Below the pieces are notes generated by a model. It saw only the letters and a program-made list of their open reading frames with translations. It searched no databases and was not told where the DNA came from. Shown piece after piece: positions 8,596-16,809 of a stretch of DNA of 64,000 bases (positions are counted from its first letter, which is position 1; each line of letters starts with the position of its first letter). The DNA is from Sulfurimonas sp. HSL-1656. Lineage in GTDB: Bacteria > Campylobacterota > Campylobacteria > Campylobacterales > Sulfurimonadaceae. The translations under genes and the position numbers were made by a program. The stretch covers positions 682,001 to 746,000 of the forward strand of contig NZ_CP147915.1 in NCBI RefSeq assembly GCF_039645585.1. Reading direction: 5' to 3'.

Positions 8596-9806
8596 CGTAT
8601 CACCTGCAGCGGGTCGATATGGTAGTTTTTCTGCGTCACTTCGAACATCAGTTCGTCATTGACGCGGCCGATCACGCTCCCTTTTTTGAGGCGTTTGCCT
8701 TTACGCACCGTCGGGGCGATCTGGTCGAGGTGGGCGTAGATGGTATGCAGCCCGTCGGCATGTTCGATAATGACGACGTTCTCAAGCATCGGCGTCTCCT
8801 GGGCGAGAATGACCTTGCCGTTGAAGACAGCCTTGACCTTGGCGTCGGGGGTTTTGGGCTGCAGGGAGACCGATTCGTTGAAGATCTTGATCTTGTAGAT
8901 CGGGTCGGTGTAGGTGCCGTAGCGCTTCAGCACCGTATAGGCATCCAGCGGTGCGATCGTCTTTGAACCCCGGTAGCGGCGGGTCTGGGCCTTATGGTAG
9001 CTGCTTCCGACCGAACGCACATCCGGGACCTCTTTTGAGGCGAGCAGCGCTTCGTTGCGCCGCTCCTCCTGGCGCGAGGCCGCTTTTTGCGATTCACTCT
9101 CCTGGATGATGTGCAGCTGGGCAAGGGTCTTTTTCAGGGCCGATTTCTGTGCCAGGATCTTTTTGATCTCTTTCTTGTAGCGGCTCTTTTTCGTCTGCAG
9201 GTCACCCAGGGCCTTTTCGTTCGCCTTTTTTGCTTTTTGTAGGTTGCGCTTCTCCTGCTCGATCGAGGCGATATCCGTTTTGAGCCTTGCCGTTTTTTCC
9301 GTCAGCTGTTTCAGGGCCGCTTCGTTCGCGCGGTAGTCATTCCCCAGTTTTTTGATCTGTGCTTTGGTCTGTTCGTTCAGGGCGGCAAAGACCGCTTCGC
9401 CGATGACCGTATCGGGGGAGAGGGTGTTGCTGTCCTCCTGGATCATCGTCAGGGAGATGATGCGGGCCATGAGGTCGGCCAGGTCGTCGCGCAGCTTTTT
9501 ACGGTTCGCTTCGAGGGTCTCCTGCGTTTCCGCAAGCGTGATCAGCTCTTCTTTGGCGCCGGAGAGGGTGGTGGCTTTGCCCTGCAGTGCCGACTCGAGC
9601 GACGCGATCTTCTTCTGCTGGGTGAGGACGGTCCGCTTTTTTTTCAGGATCGCCTTGGCGGTCTTGGCCATTTTGGCATTCACCGAGGCGTAGTTGCGGT
9701 CGAAAGAGGTGAGACTCTTGGAGGTCTCGTCGATCTTGTCGTCGATGCTCTTGGCCGCCACGGCGGCACTGAGCAGAAGGCCAAGCAGCAGTGCGAACCG
9801 GATCAT
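8592..9806 (-). CDS. EnvC-like murein hydrolase activator (coiled coil plus degenerate LytM/M23)
   Basis: This 404-residue secreted protein starts at the ATG at 9804-9806 with the signal peptide MIRFALLLGLLLSAAVAA. A very long coiled coil (about 20-260) is followed by a C-terminal M23/LytM domain (about 320-404) with HTIYAHLDQI. The first zinc-binding His/Asp motif is missing and the terminal HFE-type motif is MFEVTQ, so the domain is probably not a peptidase. That matches EnvC, which FtsEX recruits to activate amidases during division. Its start overlaps ftsX by four bases, which strongly supports an FtsEX partner role. Confidence 0.85.
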   Translation of the reverse strand: MIRFALLLGLLLSAAVAAKSIDDKIDETSKSLTSFDRNYASVNAKMAKTAKAILKKKRTVLTQQKKIASLESALQGKATTLSGAKEELITLAETQETLEANRKKLRDDLADLMARIISLTMIQEDSNTLSPDTVIGEAVFAALNEQTKAQIKKLGNDYRANEAALKQLTEKTARLKTDIASIEQEKRNLQKAKKANEKALGDLQTKKSRYKKEIKKILAQKSALKKTLAQLHIIQESESQKAASRQEERRNEALLASKEVPDVRSVGSSYHKAQTRRYRGSKTIAPLDAYTVLKRYGTYTDPIYKIKIFNESVSLQPKTPDAKVKAVFNGKVILAQETPMLENVVIIEHADGLHTIYAHLDQIAPTVRKGKRLKKGSVIGRVNDELMFEVTQKNYHIDPLQVIR

Positions 9807-10615
9807 ACCTCTTCTTTGTGTCCCATGACGATCATGGAGGCGAGCAGGATGGAGAGCGAGATGGCCACGCCGGTGAGCAGCGGTACGTCGTGCAGCGGCT
9901 GGAAAAGGGTCGGCTGAAGCTGCACGAGGGAGAGCAGCTGTGCCATCCACCCGTAATGGTCGACTAGGAGAAAGACGGTTGTCGCGATGACGGAAGCGAT
10001 CACGGCGTCGACGATGGCAAGGCGGAAGAGGACGGCCGAGCGGAGCCATACCGGGGCGCCGAAGAGGGCCATGATGTTCATCCGTTCGCGGTGCTGGAAC
10101 TGCCACAGGCGCATCTCTTTGATGATCAGCAGGGAGGTGACGAGAAGGACGACGGCCGCAAGGACGCTGACGACGTTCTTGAAGAGCTGCAGCAGCCGGT
10201 AGACGGTGTCGTGCTGCTGGGCGAAGGTTTCGACACGGGTAATGGCACCGTCGCGCAGCAGTCTGGCACCCAGTGCACGGGCCGCGTCAGGAGTGATGAA
10301 GTGGGCCATCCGCAGCCGGTAGAAATGCGGAAGGTTCAGCGTCATCAGGTTGATCTGGGAGTCGCCGGTCTGTTGCTGCAGCTGCTGCAGCATCCGGGTG
10401 GGCGAGAGGGGTTCGACGGCACTGATGGCACGGTCGATACTCTGGAAAAAGGCGAGGGAGAGGTTGTTGTCGCTGACGACGACGATACCGTAGTTGTCTC
10501 CCAGGCGCTGTTCATAGGCCCCGATGACACGGTCCAGGCTCAAAAAGAGCTGGAGGGTGATGAGGATGGAAAAGAGCGCCGTAATCAGCGAGAAGTGGCT
10601 TTTAAGAGACTTCAT
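9803..10615 (-). CDS. ftsX: Cell division protein FtsX
   Basis: FtsX is the membrane half of the FtsEX ABC-type complex that controls periplasmic cell-wall hydrolysis. The 270-residue protein has an N-terminal membrane helix, a large periplasmic loop (about 35-145) and three more membrane helices towards the C-terminus (about 150-260), the expected four-helix plan. It overlaps ftsE by 14 bases and the envC-like gene by four, giving a contiguous ftsE-ftsX-envC unit. Confidence 0.9.
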   Translation of the reverse strand: MKSLKSHFSLITALFSILITLQLFLSLDRVIGAYEQRLGDNYGIVVVSDNNLSLAFFQSIDRAISAVEPLSPTRMLQQLQQQTGDSQINLMTLNLPHFYRLRMAHFITPDAARALGARLLRDGAITRVETFAQQHDTVYRLLQLFKNVVSVLAAVVLLVTSLLIIKEMRLWQFQHRERMNIMALFGAPVWLRSAVLFRLAIVDAVIASVIATTVFLLVDHYGWMAQLLSLVQLQPTLFQPLHDVPLLTGVAISLSILLASMIVMGHKEEV

Positions 10616-11273
10616 AGACGTCTCCGTGCTCGATATGGAAGTGCTTGTATTTGATTCCCAGGGTTTCGGGGATGTGGTGGGTGACGACGACGACGGTCGC
10701 TTCGAGCTGGGTATTGGCTCCCTCCAGCAGGTTCCAGATCACCTTGGATGAGTACTCGTCGAGGTTCCCCGTCGGTTCATCCGCGAGGATGAGGATGGGG
10801 TTGTGGGCGAGGGCGCGGGCCATGGCGACGCGCTGCTGCTCGCCCCCGCTCAGCTCCATGGGGTATTTGCCGCGCTGGTGGGTGAGCTTGACGTGGCCGA
10901 GGAGCTTCTCCACCTGCATCTCGCTGATGTCACGGGCGTAGCCGTTGATGAGCAGCGGCAGCATGACATTCTTGTCGATCGTCCACTCTTTGACAAGCTT
11001 GTAATCCTGGAAGACGATCCCGACGTGGCGGCGCAGGAAGTTGAGTTTCTTGGCGCTGATATTGTCCATATCGACGCCACCGACCGTGAGTGCGCCCGAG
11101 AGCAGCGGCAAAGCGCCGAAGAAGGATTTCAGCAGGGTCGATTTCCCGCTCCCGCTGGCACCCGTGATAAAGACGAAGCTGCCGGAGTCGATGGCAAAGG
11201 TCGCCTTGGAGATGATCGTTTCGTGTCTGCCGTAGCCCAGGGAAAGGTTGTCGGCGACGATGATCTTATCCAT
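10602..11273 (-). CDS. ftsE: Cell division ATP-binding protein FtsE
   Basis: This 223-residue ABC ATPase has Walker [10 protein letters not shown] (about residues 39-47), a Q-loop VFQDYK, signature LSGGEQQR, Walker [13 protein letters not shown] and an H-loop VVVVTHH. It powers conformational change in FtsX. It overlaps trmB by eight bases and ftsX by 14. A generic lipoprotein exporter ATPase would look similar, but the ftsX and envC neighbours settle the call. Confidence 0.93.
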   Translation of the reverse strand: MDKIIVADNLSLGYGRHETIISKATFAIDSGSFVFITGASGSGKSTLLKSFFGALPLLSGALTVGGVDMDNISAKKLNFLRRHVGIVFQDYKLVKEWTIDKNVMLPLLINGYARDISEMQVEKLLGHVKLTHQRGKYPMELSGGEQQRVAMARALAHNPILILADEPTGNLDEYSSKVIWNLLEGANTQLEATVVVVTHHIPETLGIKYKHFHIEHGDVYEVS

Positions 11274-12438
11274 GCAGGGCCTCGATCAGGAGCTGGTGTG
11301 CCCGGGCGTTCGTCCGCGAACGCACCGGCGGTGTCGGGAGGTAGGCGGGGGCGTCGCCGAGGATCAGGTAGAGATGCTCGGGACGGGCATAGGGGCCCAT
11401 GGAGAGACGGAACATATAGCGGCCGTCGTCGGTACGGTAGAGGCGTTCGAAATGCACGAACCCTTCGTCAAAACGGAGCGTCGTACCGTTCAGGGTCGCG
11501 AGGTGCGCCGGGTCGGGGGTGATGGCACCGAAAGCAAAGGGGGCGATCGCCTCCAGCGGCACGGACTCCTCCGCATTGTGCATCAGCACGTCATAGATGT
11601 TCTTTTCCATCCGGCGCCAGCGGTCTTCATACTTGCTGCTGACCTCCAGGGCACGGTTCTTGTAGATCTCGATATGGTTCTGGTTCAGGGCCATAAAGGT
11701 CTCGAAACTGTAGGCAAAGTAGTTGTCGCTGTCGGTACGCAGCTCCAGTTTTCCCTCCGGTTTCAGTACCCGGATGCTCTCGGCGATGAAAGCTTCCCCG
11801 ATGACGCGCCGCTGGGGTTTCTTGTCCCAGGGGACCGGGAAATGGACGTAGATCCGCCCGGCGAGGTTGGAAGGGACGAGCTCCAGGAAGAGGCGGGCGT
11901 CGTAATCGAGCAGCAGGAGATTGTCCAGCTGCTGGATATTGATCTGCTTGAGCACCTGTTCGATGGAGGGCTTGTGGATCTCGATCCCGATAAAGAGGAT
12001 CTCCGGGTTTGCCTTGGCCTGGTGCAGCAGGTGTCGGCCGGAACCGAAGCCCACCTCGATGCGGATCTCCCGGTCGGTGGGGAAGTCGCGTTCGAAGTCG
12101 TGGATGGTCCACAGCGCACTGTCGTTGCCCAGGTGCATATTCGCTTCGCCGCTGTCGACGTTCGAGGCGAGGACGTCCAGCCCGGCCGCACCGGCATAAG
12201 CCTGAAGGGCGCGTTTGACGAAGTGGGTCGCCGAAGGGCGGGTGATCTTGTCCGCCTTGAGCAGGGTTTTGTCCGGCAGGCGTTTGAGCAGGAGGAAAAA
12301 GGCCTTCTCCCCGATGGAAGCGGCGATCAGGCTCTCATCGTCGTGCAGGGTGTTCTCCGCCATGTAGTGGAACGTAACCCCGTCCGCGGTCGCGGGGAAG
12401 GCCGGAGCCTTGAACGAAGCGATATGGAGGTGGGGCAT
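11266..12438 (-). CDS. trmB: tRNA (guanine-N7-)-methyltransferase, long form
   Basis: TrmB methylates G46 of tRNA using S-adenosylmethionine. The SAM motif EVGFGSGRHLLHQA is present, followed by the acidic FIGIEIHKPS segment and YVHFPVPWDKKPQRRVI, which are TrmB signatures. At 390 residues it is longer than the usual 210-240, with an extra N-terminal domain of about 130 residues and a C-terminal extension, as in epsilonproteobacterial TrmB. It lies between the FN3 lipoprotein gene and ftsE in a dense operon. Confidence 0.93.
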   Translation of the reverse strand: MPHLHIASFKAPAFPATADGVTFHYMAENTLHDDESLIAASIGEKAFFLLLKRLPDKTLLKADKITRPSATHFVKRALQAYAGAAGLDVLASNVDSGEANMHLGNDSALWTIHDFERDFPTDREIRIEVGFGSGRHLLHQAKANPEILFIGIEIHKPSIEQVLKQINIQQLDNLLLLDYDARLFLELVPSNLAGRIYVHFPVPWDKKPQRRVIGEAFIAESIRVLKPEGKLELRTDSDNYFAYSFETFMALNQNHIEIYKNRALEVSSKYEDRWRRMEKNIYDVLMHNAEESVPLEAIAPFAFGAITPDPAHLATLNGTTLRFDEGFVHFERLYRTDDGRYMFRLSMGPYARPEHLYLILGDAPAYLPTPPVRSRTNARAHQLLIEALHG

Positions 12439-12442
12439 CGGG

Positions 12443-13696
12443 TTACTGGCCCTCCAGGACGATGGTCTTTGACGGGGAGGGTTCCGATTTGAGGCCGTTG
12501 GCGTCGACGGCGATCACCTTGTAGCTGTACTCCAGCCCCGGGGTGACGTTGACATCGGTGAAGCTGTCGGTCTTGATGTCGCGTATGACGCTCTCTTTGC
12601 TGTCAAACCAGCCGCTTCGGGTCGTCTTGAGGAGTTCGAAACCGACGGTACGGGCATCTTTTGCCGTCCAGCGTACCACGACCGCTTTGTTGCGCAGGGC
12701 GAGGCCGGTCAACTCCGGCACGGCGGGCGCCGCCATGGTCGTGCCTTCGGCGGGTTCGCTCGGCAGGCTCTCCAATTCATCCTTGTCGACAGCCGCGACC
12801 TTGTAGAAATAGTCGGCCCCGTTTTCATCAACCTTGTCCGTAAAAGCGGTTCTGTCGACTTTGGCGCGGTAGCTGTAGTAGCCGTCCTCGCGTTCGGAGC
12901 GGTAAACCTTGTAGTAGACGATGTTCTTCTCCGGGGAGGGCTGCCACTGCAGGGCAATCGCATGGATCGCACCCCGGCCGGCAGAGAGCTGTGACGGCGG
13001 CAGCGGGAGGGGTTTGGTCGCGACGGTCACGACGCCGGAGGGGAGGCTCTTCTCGCCGCTGAAGGTACGGGCGATGATGCGGTAGCGGTAGACGCTGTCG
13101 TCGTCGAGGTCATGGTCGATATACTCGGCATGGAGACGGCCGTCGATACGCGCGATCCAGTGGAAGGATTTCTCCTCCGGATCGAGGCGCTCGATCTCGT
13201 ACCCCTCGACACGAAGGTCCGGGTGGGGACGCCACAGCAGTTTGGAACTGCGTGCCAGCTCTTTGGTCGCCGTGAAGTAGCTGACCGGTTCCGGGAGGCT
13301 CAGTGTCTTGGCGCTGAGGGTGTTGTCGGGCATGGACTCGCGCCCTTTGGCGTCGACGGTCGTAAAGCGGTAACGGTAGGTCGTAGCGGGGCGGAGGCCC
13401 GTGTCGACATAGTGCGTGCGGAGGGTGTCATCGACTGCGGCGATGCGGTAGAGTTTGCTGTCCTCACCGTCCGGGGTGTCGCGGTAGATGCGTACACCCT
13501 TCACCCGCGGGTCCGTGACCGGCTTCCATTCGAAAGCGATGGCGGCGGTGTCGCTGAGGTAGCCGTTGATGCTGACCTGCGGCAGGGTTCTGTCGATAGC
13601 GACAGGTTCGGCGGGTGCCAGGCCTCCGACACAGCCGCTAATCAGCAGTGTCAGTGTCGAAAAGAGTGCCGATGCGATCAGGGGCGAGCGTCTCAT
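12443..13696 (-). CDS. Lipoprotein with four fibronectin type III modules
   Basis: The 417-residue protein has a lipoprotein signal ending LLISGC (Cys22), so it should be exported and lipidated. The rest is four repeated modules of about 90 residues (roughly 40-130, 135-225, 230-320, 325-415). Each shows the W..P..D..V.GY.IYR and TTYRYRVTAVD-like patterns of fibronectin type III domains, and several end in PS. It probably mediates protein or glycan binding at the envelope. Its first 59 bases overlap the end of the upstream pseudouridine synthase gene, and the signal peptide supports this start. Confidence 0.85.
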   Translation of the reverse strand: MRRSPLIASALFSTLTLLISGCVGGLAPAEPVAIDRTLPQVSINGYLSDTAAIAFEWKPVTDPRVKGVRIYRDTPDGEDSKLYRIAAVDDTLRTHYVDTGLRPATTYRYRFTTVDAKGRESMPDNTLSAKTLSLPEPVSYFTATKELARSSKLLWRPHPDLRVEGYEIERLDPEEKSFHWIARIDGRLHAEYIDHDLDDDSVYRYRIIARTFSGEKSLPSGVVTVATKPLPLPPSQLSAGRGAIHAIALQWQPSPEKNIVYYKVYRSEREDGYYSYRAKVDRTAFTDKVDENGADYFYKVAAVDKDELESLPSEPAEGTTMAAPAVPELTGLALRNKAVVVRWTAKDARTVGFELLKTTRSGWFDSKESVIRDIKTDSFTDVNVTPGLEYSYKVIAVDANGLKSEPSPSKTIVLEGQ

Positions 13697-14618
13697 CCAG
13701 TGTCTCCGTAGCGAAATGCGACTGCAGCCGTTCTTCGAGCGCCGCGGGAAGCGGGGCCGTAAAACGCATCGCCTCCCCCGTCCGCGGATGGGTGAAGTAA
13801 AGCGTGTAGGCGTGCAGCAGAATACGCTGGATTTTATCGGGATTGCTCTTAATGCCGTATAAATGGTCGCCGAGGATGTGGCGGCTGAAACTCTCCAGGT
13901 GGACGCGGATCTGGTGCGTGCGCCCCGTAAAGAGTTTGCAGGCGATCAGTTCCTCTTTTTCGTCCCTGGAGAGCAGCAGCTTCATAAAAAGGGTCTGCGC
14001 GCTCTTGCCGTGGGGGACGACGGCCATCTTGAGGCGGTTGTGCGGGCTGCGCCCGACCGGCTTGTCGACGAGGGTCAGGTCCTCTTTGAGCGGCGGGGTG
14101 ACGACGGCGAGGTAGTAACGCCCCATGCTTTTGTCCTGGAGCTGTTTGGAGAGGGCGTCGTGGGCCTCGTTCGTTTTGGCGACGATCATCACGCCGCTGG
14201 TACCCTTGTCGAGGCGGTGGACGATGCCGTGGCGCTCCTCGCCGCTCAGTGTCGAGAGGCGGATATCGTGGTGCTTGAGCCAGTCGACGAGGGTCGGTTC
14301 CTTGACGCTGGGGGCGGGGTGGACGGTGAGGCCGCTGGGTTTGTCGATGATGAGCAGGTCGTCGTCCTCATAGAGGATGGGGACGTCGAAATCGATAGGC
14401 TGTGCTGCTTCCGGTTCCATCTGCGGCAGCGTGACCGTGACTTTTTCGCCGGGCTTGAGTTTCACCCCCGGCTTGGCCGCCGCCTTGGCTTCGACGGCGA
14501 CGAGACCGTTCTTGATGAGGTGGGCGATCTGGTTGCGGGGTTCATTCATCGCCTGCCCCAGAAAGGTGTCAAGGCGTTCGCCTCCGGCGGCTTCGAAAGT
14601 CAGGACAGTTGGCTGCAT
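13638..14618 (-). CDS. RluA/RluD-family 23S rRNA pseudouridine synthase
   Basis: The 326-residue protein has an N-terminal S4 domain (GERLDTFLGQ, about 10-70) and a pseudouridine synthase core with the catalytic Asp motif HRLDKGTSGV. The FTGRTHQIRVH and GDHLYG motifs follow. It isomerises uridines in large-subunit rRNA, most likely the RluD sites. I use the ATG at 14616-14618, preceded by AAAGG. An upstream ATG would add 11 atypical residues. The 3' end runs 59 bases into the FN3 lipoprotein gene. Confidence 0.92.
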   Translation of the reverse strand: MQPTVLTFEAAGGERLDTFLGQAMNEPRNQIAHLIKNGLVAVEAKAAAKPGVKLKPGEKVTVTLPQMEPEAAQPIDFDVPILYEDDDLLIIDKPSGLTVHPAPSVKEPTLVDWLKHHDIRLSTLSGEERHGIVHRLDKGTSGVMIVAKTNEAHDALSKQLQDKSMGRYYLAVVTPPLKEDLTLVDKPVGRSPHNRLKMAVVPHGKSAQTLFMKLLLSRDEKEELIACKLFTGRTHQIRVHLESFSRHILGDHLYGIKSNPDKIQRILLHAYTLYFTHPRTGEAMRFTAPLPAALEERLQSHFATETLDETLAPDRIGTLFDTDTAD

Positions 14619-14650
14619 GGGAACCTTTGTTATAATTTGGGCGCTGAGCA

Positions 14651-14729
14651 CTAAGCCTTAAGCATTAAGGCGGAAAGTTGGGTGCCATTTTTTGTTTTCT
14701 TAGCGCTTAACGCTTAATGCTTAACGCTT
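14651..14729. repeat. Heptamer repeats forming an imperfect inverted repeat ahead of rodA
   Basis: The spacer between the rluD-type gene and rodA holds three tandem copies of CTTAAYG at about 14706-14726. A left arm at 14655-14672 (GCCTTAAGCATTAAGGCG) contains the complementary CATTAAG. The two arms could pair across about 35 bases. No T-run follows, so it is not a simple terminator. Function is unknown. Confidence 0.5.
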
Positions 14730-14743
14730 CAAAAGGACGTGCC

Positions 14744-15853
14744 TTGCGCAGAATAGATAGACGCATTTTAGCACACTTCGATTTTGTCATCCCGGCACTG
14801 ATCGTGCCCCTTGTGCTGGTGTCGGGGTGGCTGATCGGGGAGATCCACCCCCTGCTGGCGCACAAGCATCTCGTCTACGTCGGCGTGGGGGCGGTCGTCT
14901 TCACCTTTTTCTTTTTCCTGCCCGTACGGCGGCTGAGCTGGATGATCCCGATCTTCTACTGGTTCAATATCGGGCTGCTGCTCGCCGTCGAGTTCTTCGG
15001 CCATGCGCGCCTGGGGGCGAAACGCTGGATCGAACTCCCCTTTGTCCATTTCACCATGCAGCCATCCGAGCTGATGAAACCGGCGTTCATCCTGATGCTC
15101 GCCTACCTCGTCTCGCGCAACCCGCCGCCCTACGGCGGGTACGGTTGGGCCGCGTTTGTCAAGCTCTCCTTTTTCATTCTGCTCCCCTTTTTCCTCATTG
15201 CCAAAGAGCCGGACCTGGGGACGGCCACCGTCTTGTTGCTGCTGGGGGTGGGGGTGCTTTTCCTCGTCGGGGTGCGCTGGAAGATCTGGCTGACGCTGGC
15301 GGTGGGGTTCATTGTCTCGATGCCGCTCATCTATACCCAGCTGCACGACTACCAGAAGAAGCGGATCACGGACTTTATGAGCGAGAAGCCGAGCTACCAC
15401 GTCCAGCAGTCCATCATCGCGATCGGTTCGGGTGGGGTCGTCGGCAAGGCGAAAGAGGAGGCGACACAGACCCAGATGAAGTTCCTTCCCATCGCGTCGA
15501 GTGACTTCATCTTCGCCTACGTCGTGGAGCGTTTCGGGTTTATCGGGGCGGTGATGCTGATCGGGCTGTATGCCCTCATCATTATCCACCTGCTCGGCAT
15601 CAGCCTCTACACCCACGACCCCTATATCAAGGTCGTCAGTGCATCGGTCTCGCTGCTGATCTTCGTCTATATGGGCGTCAACATCGCGATGACAATAGGC
15701 CTTGCCCCGGTCGTCGGCGTCCCGCTGCCGATGTTCAGTTACGGGGGCAGCAGCTTTGTCAACTTCATGATCCTCTTCGGCATCCTCGAAAACCTGATGG
15801 CCTTCCGCTTTATGGAACTCTACCACCGGCGGGGCAAAAAAAGCTTCGTCTAA
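14744..15853 (+). CDS. rodA: Rod-shape SEDS glycosyltransferase RodA
   Basis: RodA is a SEDS-family peptidoglycan polymerase of the elongation machinery. The protein (369 residues from the chosen start) has about ten membrane helices and the family motifs GAKRWIEL, QPSELMKPA, KEPDLGTA and GLAPVVGVPLPMFSYGGSS. I start it at TTG 14744 because AAAAGGA lies six bases upstream. An in-frame ATG at 14717 lies inside the repeat and lacks a ribosome site. FtsW is the alternative, but the lack of division neighbours and the length favour RodA. Confidence 0.9.
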   Translation: MRRIDRRILAHFDFVIPALIVPLVLVSGWLIGEIHPLLAHKHLVYVGVGAVVFTFFFFLPVRRLSWMIPIFYWFNIGLLLAVEFFGHARLGAKRWIELPFVHFTMQPSELMKPAFILMLAYLVSRNPPPYGGYGWAAFVKLSFFILLPFFLIAKEPDLGTATVLLLLGVGVLFLVGVRWKIWLTLAVGFIVSMPLIYTQLHDYQKKRITDFMSEKPSYHVQQSIIAIGSGGVVGKAKEEATQTQMKFLPIASSDFIFAYVVERFGFIGAVMLIGLYALIIIHLLGISLYTHDPYIKVVSASVSLLIFVYMGVNIAMTIGLAPVVGVPLPMFSYGGSSFVNFMILFGILENLMAFRFMELYHRRGKKSFV

Positions 15854-15865
15854 AGGGCGCGAAAG

Positions 15866-15871
15866 TATAAT
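15866..15871 (+). promoter_or_regulatory. -10 element of the tRNA(CAU) promoter
   Basis: TATAAT lies 23 bases before the tRNA. No strong -35 hexamer is visible upstream. Confidence 0.5.
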
Positions 15872-15894
15872 TCGCTCCTTCCGATAGAGGATGT

Positions 15895-15971
15895 GGGTCT
15901 TTAGCTCAGTTGGTTAGAGCCCCCCGCTCATAACGGGGTGGTCCAGGGTTCGAGTCCCTGAGGACCCACCA
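15895..15971 (+). tRNA. tRNA with CAU anticodon, likely tRNA-Ile2 (or elongator tRNA-Met)
   Basis: The 77-nt cloverleaf includes an encoded CCA. Acceptor arms GGGTCTT and AGGACCC pair with one G-U, the D-arm is GCTCAGTTGGTTAGAGC, and the anticodon stem CCCCG/CGGGG encloses CTCATAA (anticodon CAT). The T-arm is CAGGG/CCCTG around TTCGAGT. The acceptor and loop resemble lysidine-modified isoleucine tRNAs more than elongator Met tRNAs, but anticodon alone cannot decide. Confidence 0.93.
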
Positions 15972-16023
15972 CCTGTTTTCGATAGACTTCCCTTTTTCTC
16001 AACATGCATTATTTATCAGAACG

Positions 16024-16590
16024 TCACTGTGCTTCCAACAGTTTTTCAATGGCGCTTTCAAGCGCTTTGGGTTTGGTCGACGGCGCAAAGCGTTCGACGA
16101 CATTGCCGCTGCGGTCGACGAGAAACTTCGTGAAGTTCCATTTGATCGCCTCGCTGCCCAGTACGCCCGGCTGCGCCTTTTTGAGAAAACGGTAGAGCGG
16201 GTGGGCATCGTCGCCGTTGACGTCGATTTTAGAAAACATCGGGAAGGTGACGCCGAAATTGCTCCGGCAGAAGGTCATGATCTCCTTTTCGGTCCCTGGC
16301 TCCTGGGAGCCGAACTGGTTGCAGGGGAAACCGAGGACGACGAGGCCCCTGGACTTGTACTTTTCATAGAGCGCTTCGAGCCCTTCGTACTGCGGGGTAA
16401 AGCCGCAGCGGCTCGCGACGTTGACGATGAGCATCACCTCGCCGCGGTAGGGGGCCAACGTCGCTGGCGTGCCGTCAATACGTTCCACGTCGATCGCGTA
16501 AATATCTGTCATCGTGTTCTCCTTGGCGCAGTTCTGCAGTGAGAGCGTTAAAAGTGCCATCAGCACTATTGTAAAGGTGCGTCGCGTCAT
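16024..16590 (-). CDS. Glutathione peroxidase family protein, exported
   Basis: The 188-residue thiol peroxidase has the GPx signatures [15 protein letters not shown] (peroxidatic Cys rather than selenocysteine), LGFPCNQFG (resolving-type Cys) and [10 protein letters not shown]. It reduces peroxides, in bacteria usually with thioredoxin. The start at 16588-16590 has GGAGG upstream and gives an N-terminal signal ([14 protein letters not shown]) that could be a lipoprotein signal, although Asn at -1 is not canonical. It is a single gene, convergent with the tRNA. Confidence 0.92.
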   Translation of the reverse strand: MTRRTFTIVLMALLTLSLQNCAKENTMTDIYAIDVERIDGTPATLAPYRGEVMLIVNVASRCGFTPQYEGLEALYEKYKSRGLVVLGFPCNQFGSQEPGTEKEIMTFCRSNFGVTFPMFSKIDVNGDDAHPLYRFLKKAQPGVLGSEAIKWNFTKFLVDRSGNVVERFAPSTKPKALESAIEKLLEAQ

Positions 16591-16770
16591 CGTCTGCCTC
16601 CGTTCGTCGGTCTGAAACCACATTGTAACACTCCTCCTGCCTCGCGGAGCAAACCACATGAAAACGCGGCGGAAAACGCAGGGTGTGGGCGGTGGTTAAT
16701 TCTTTTGCCGCTGCCGCGGAAATGGGCGAAAAATAGGCGCCGTTTTCCCGAAGTTGAACCGAGAAGAGTA

Positions 16771-16776
16771 TATAAT
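16771..16776 (+). promoter_or_regulatory. -10 element for the transglutaminase/ATP-grasp operon
   Basis: TATAAT lies 33 bases before the ATG at 16810, in an otherwise noncoding gap of 219 bp. The -35 region is not clear (TTTCCC or a TTGAAC too close). Confidence 0.45.
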
Positions 16777-16809
16777 GCAGCGATATTCCTAAGACGCATA
16801 AGGAAAACC

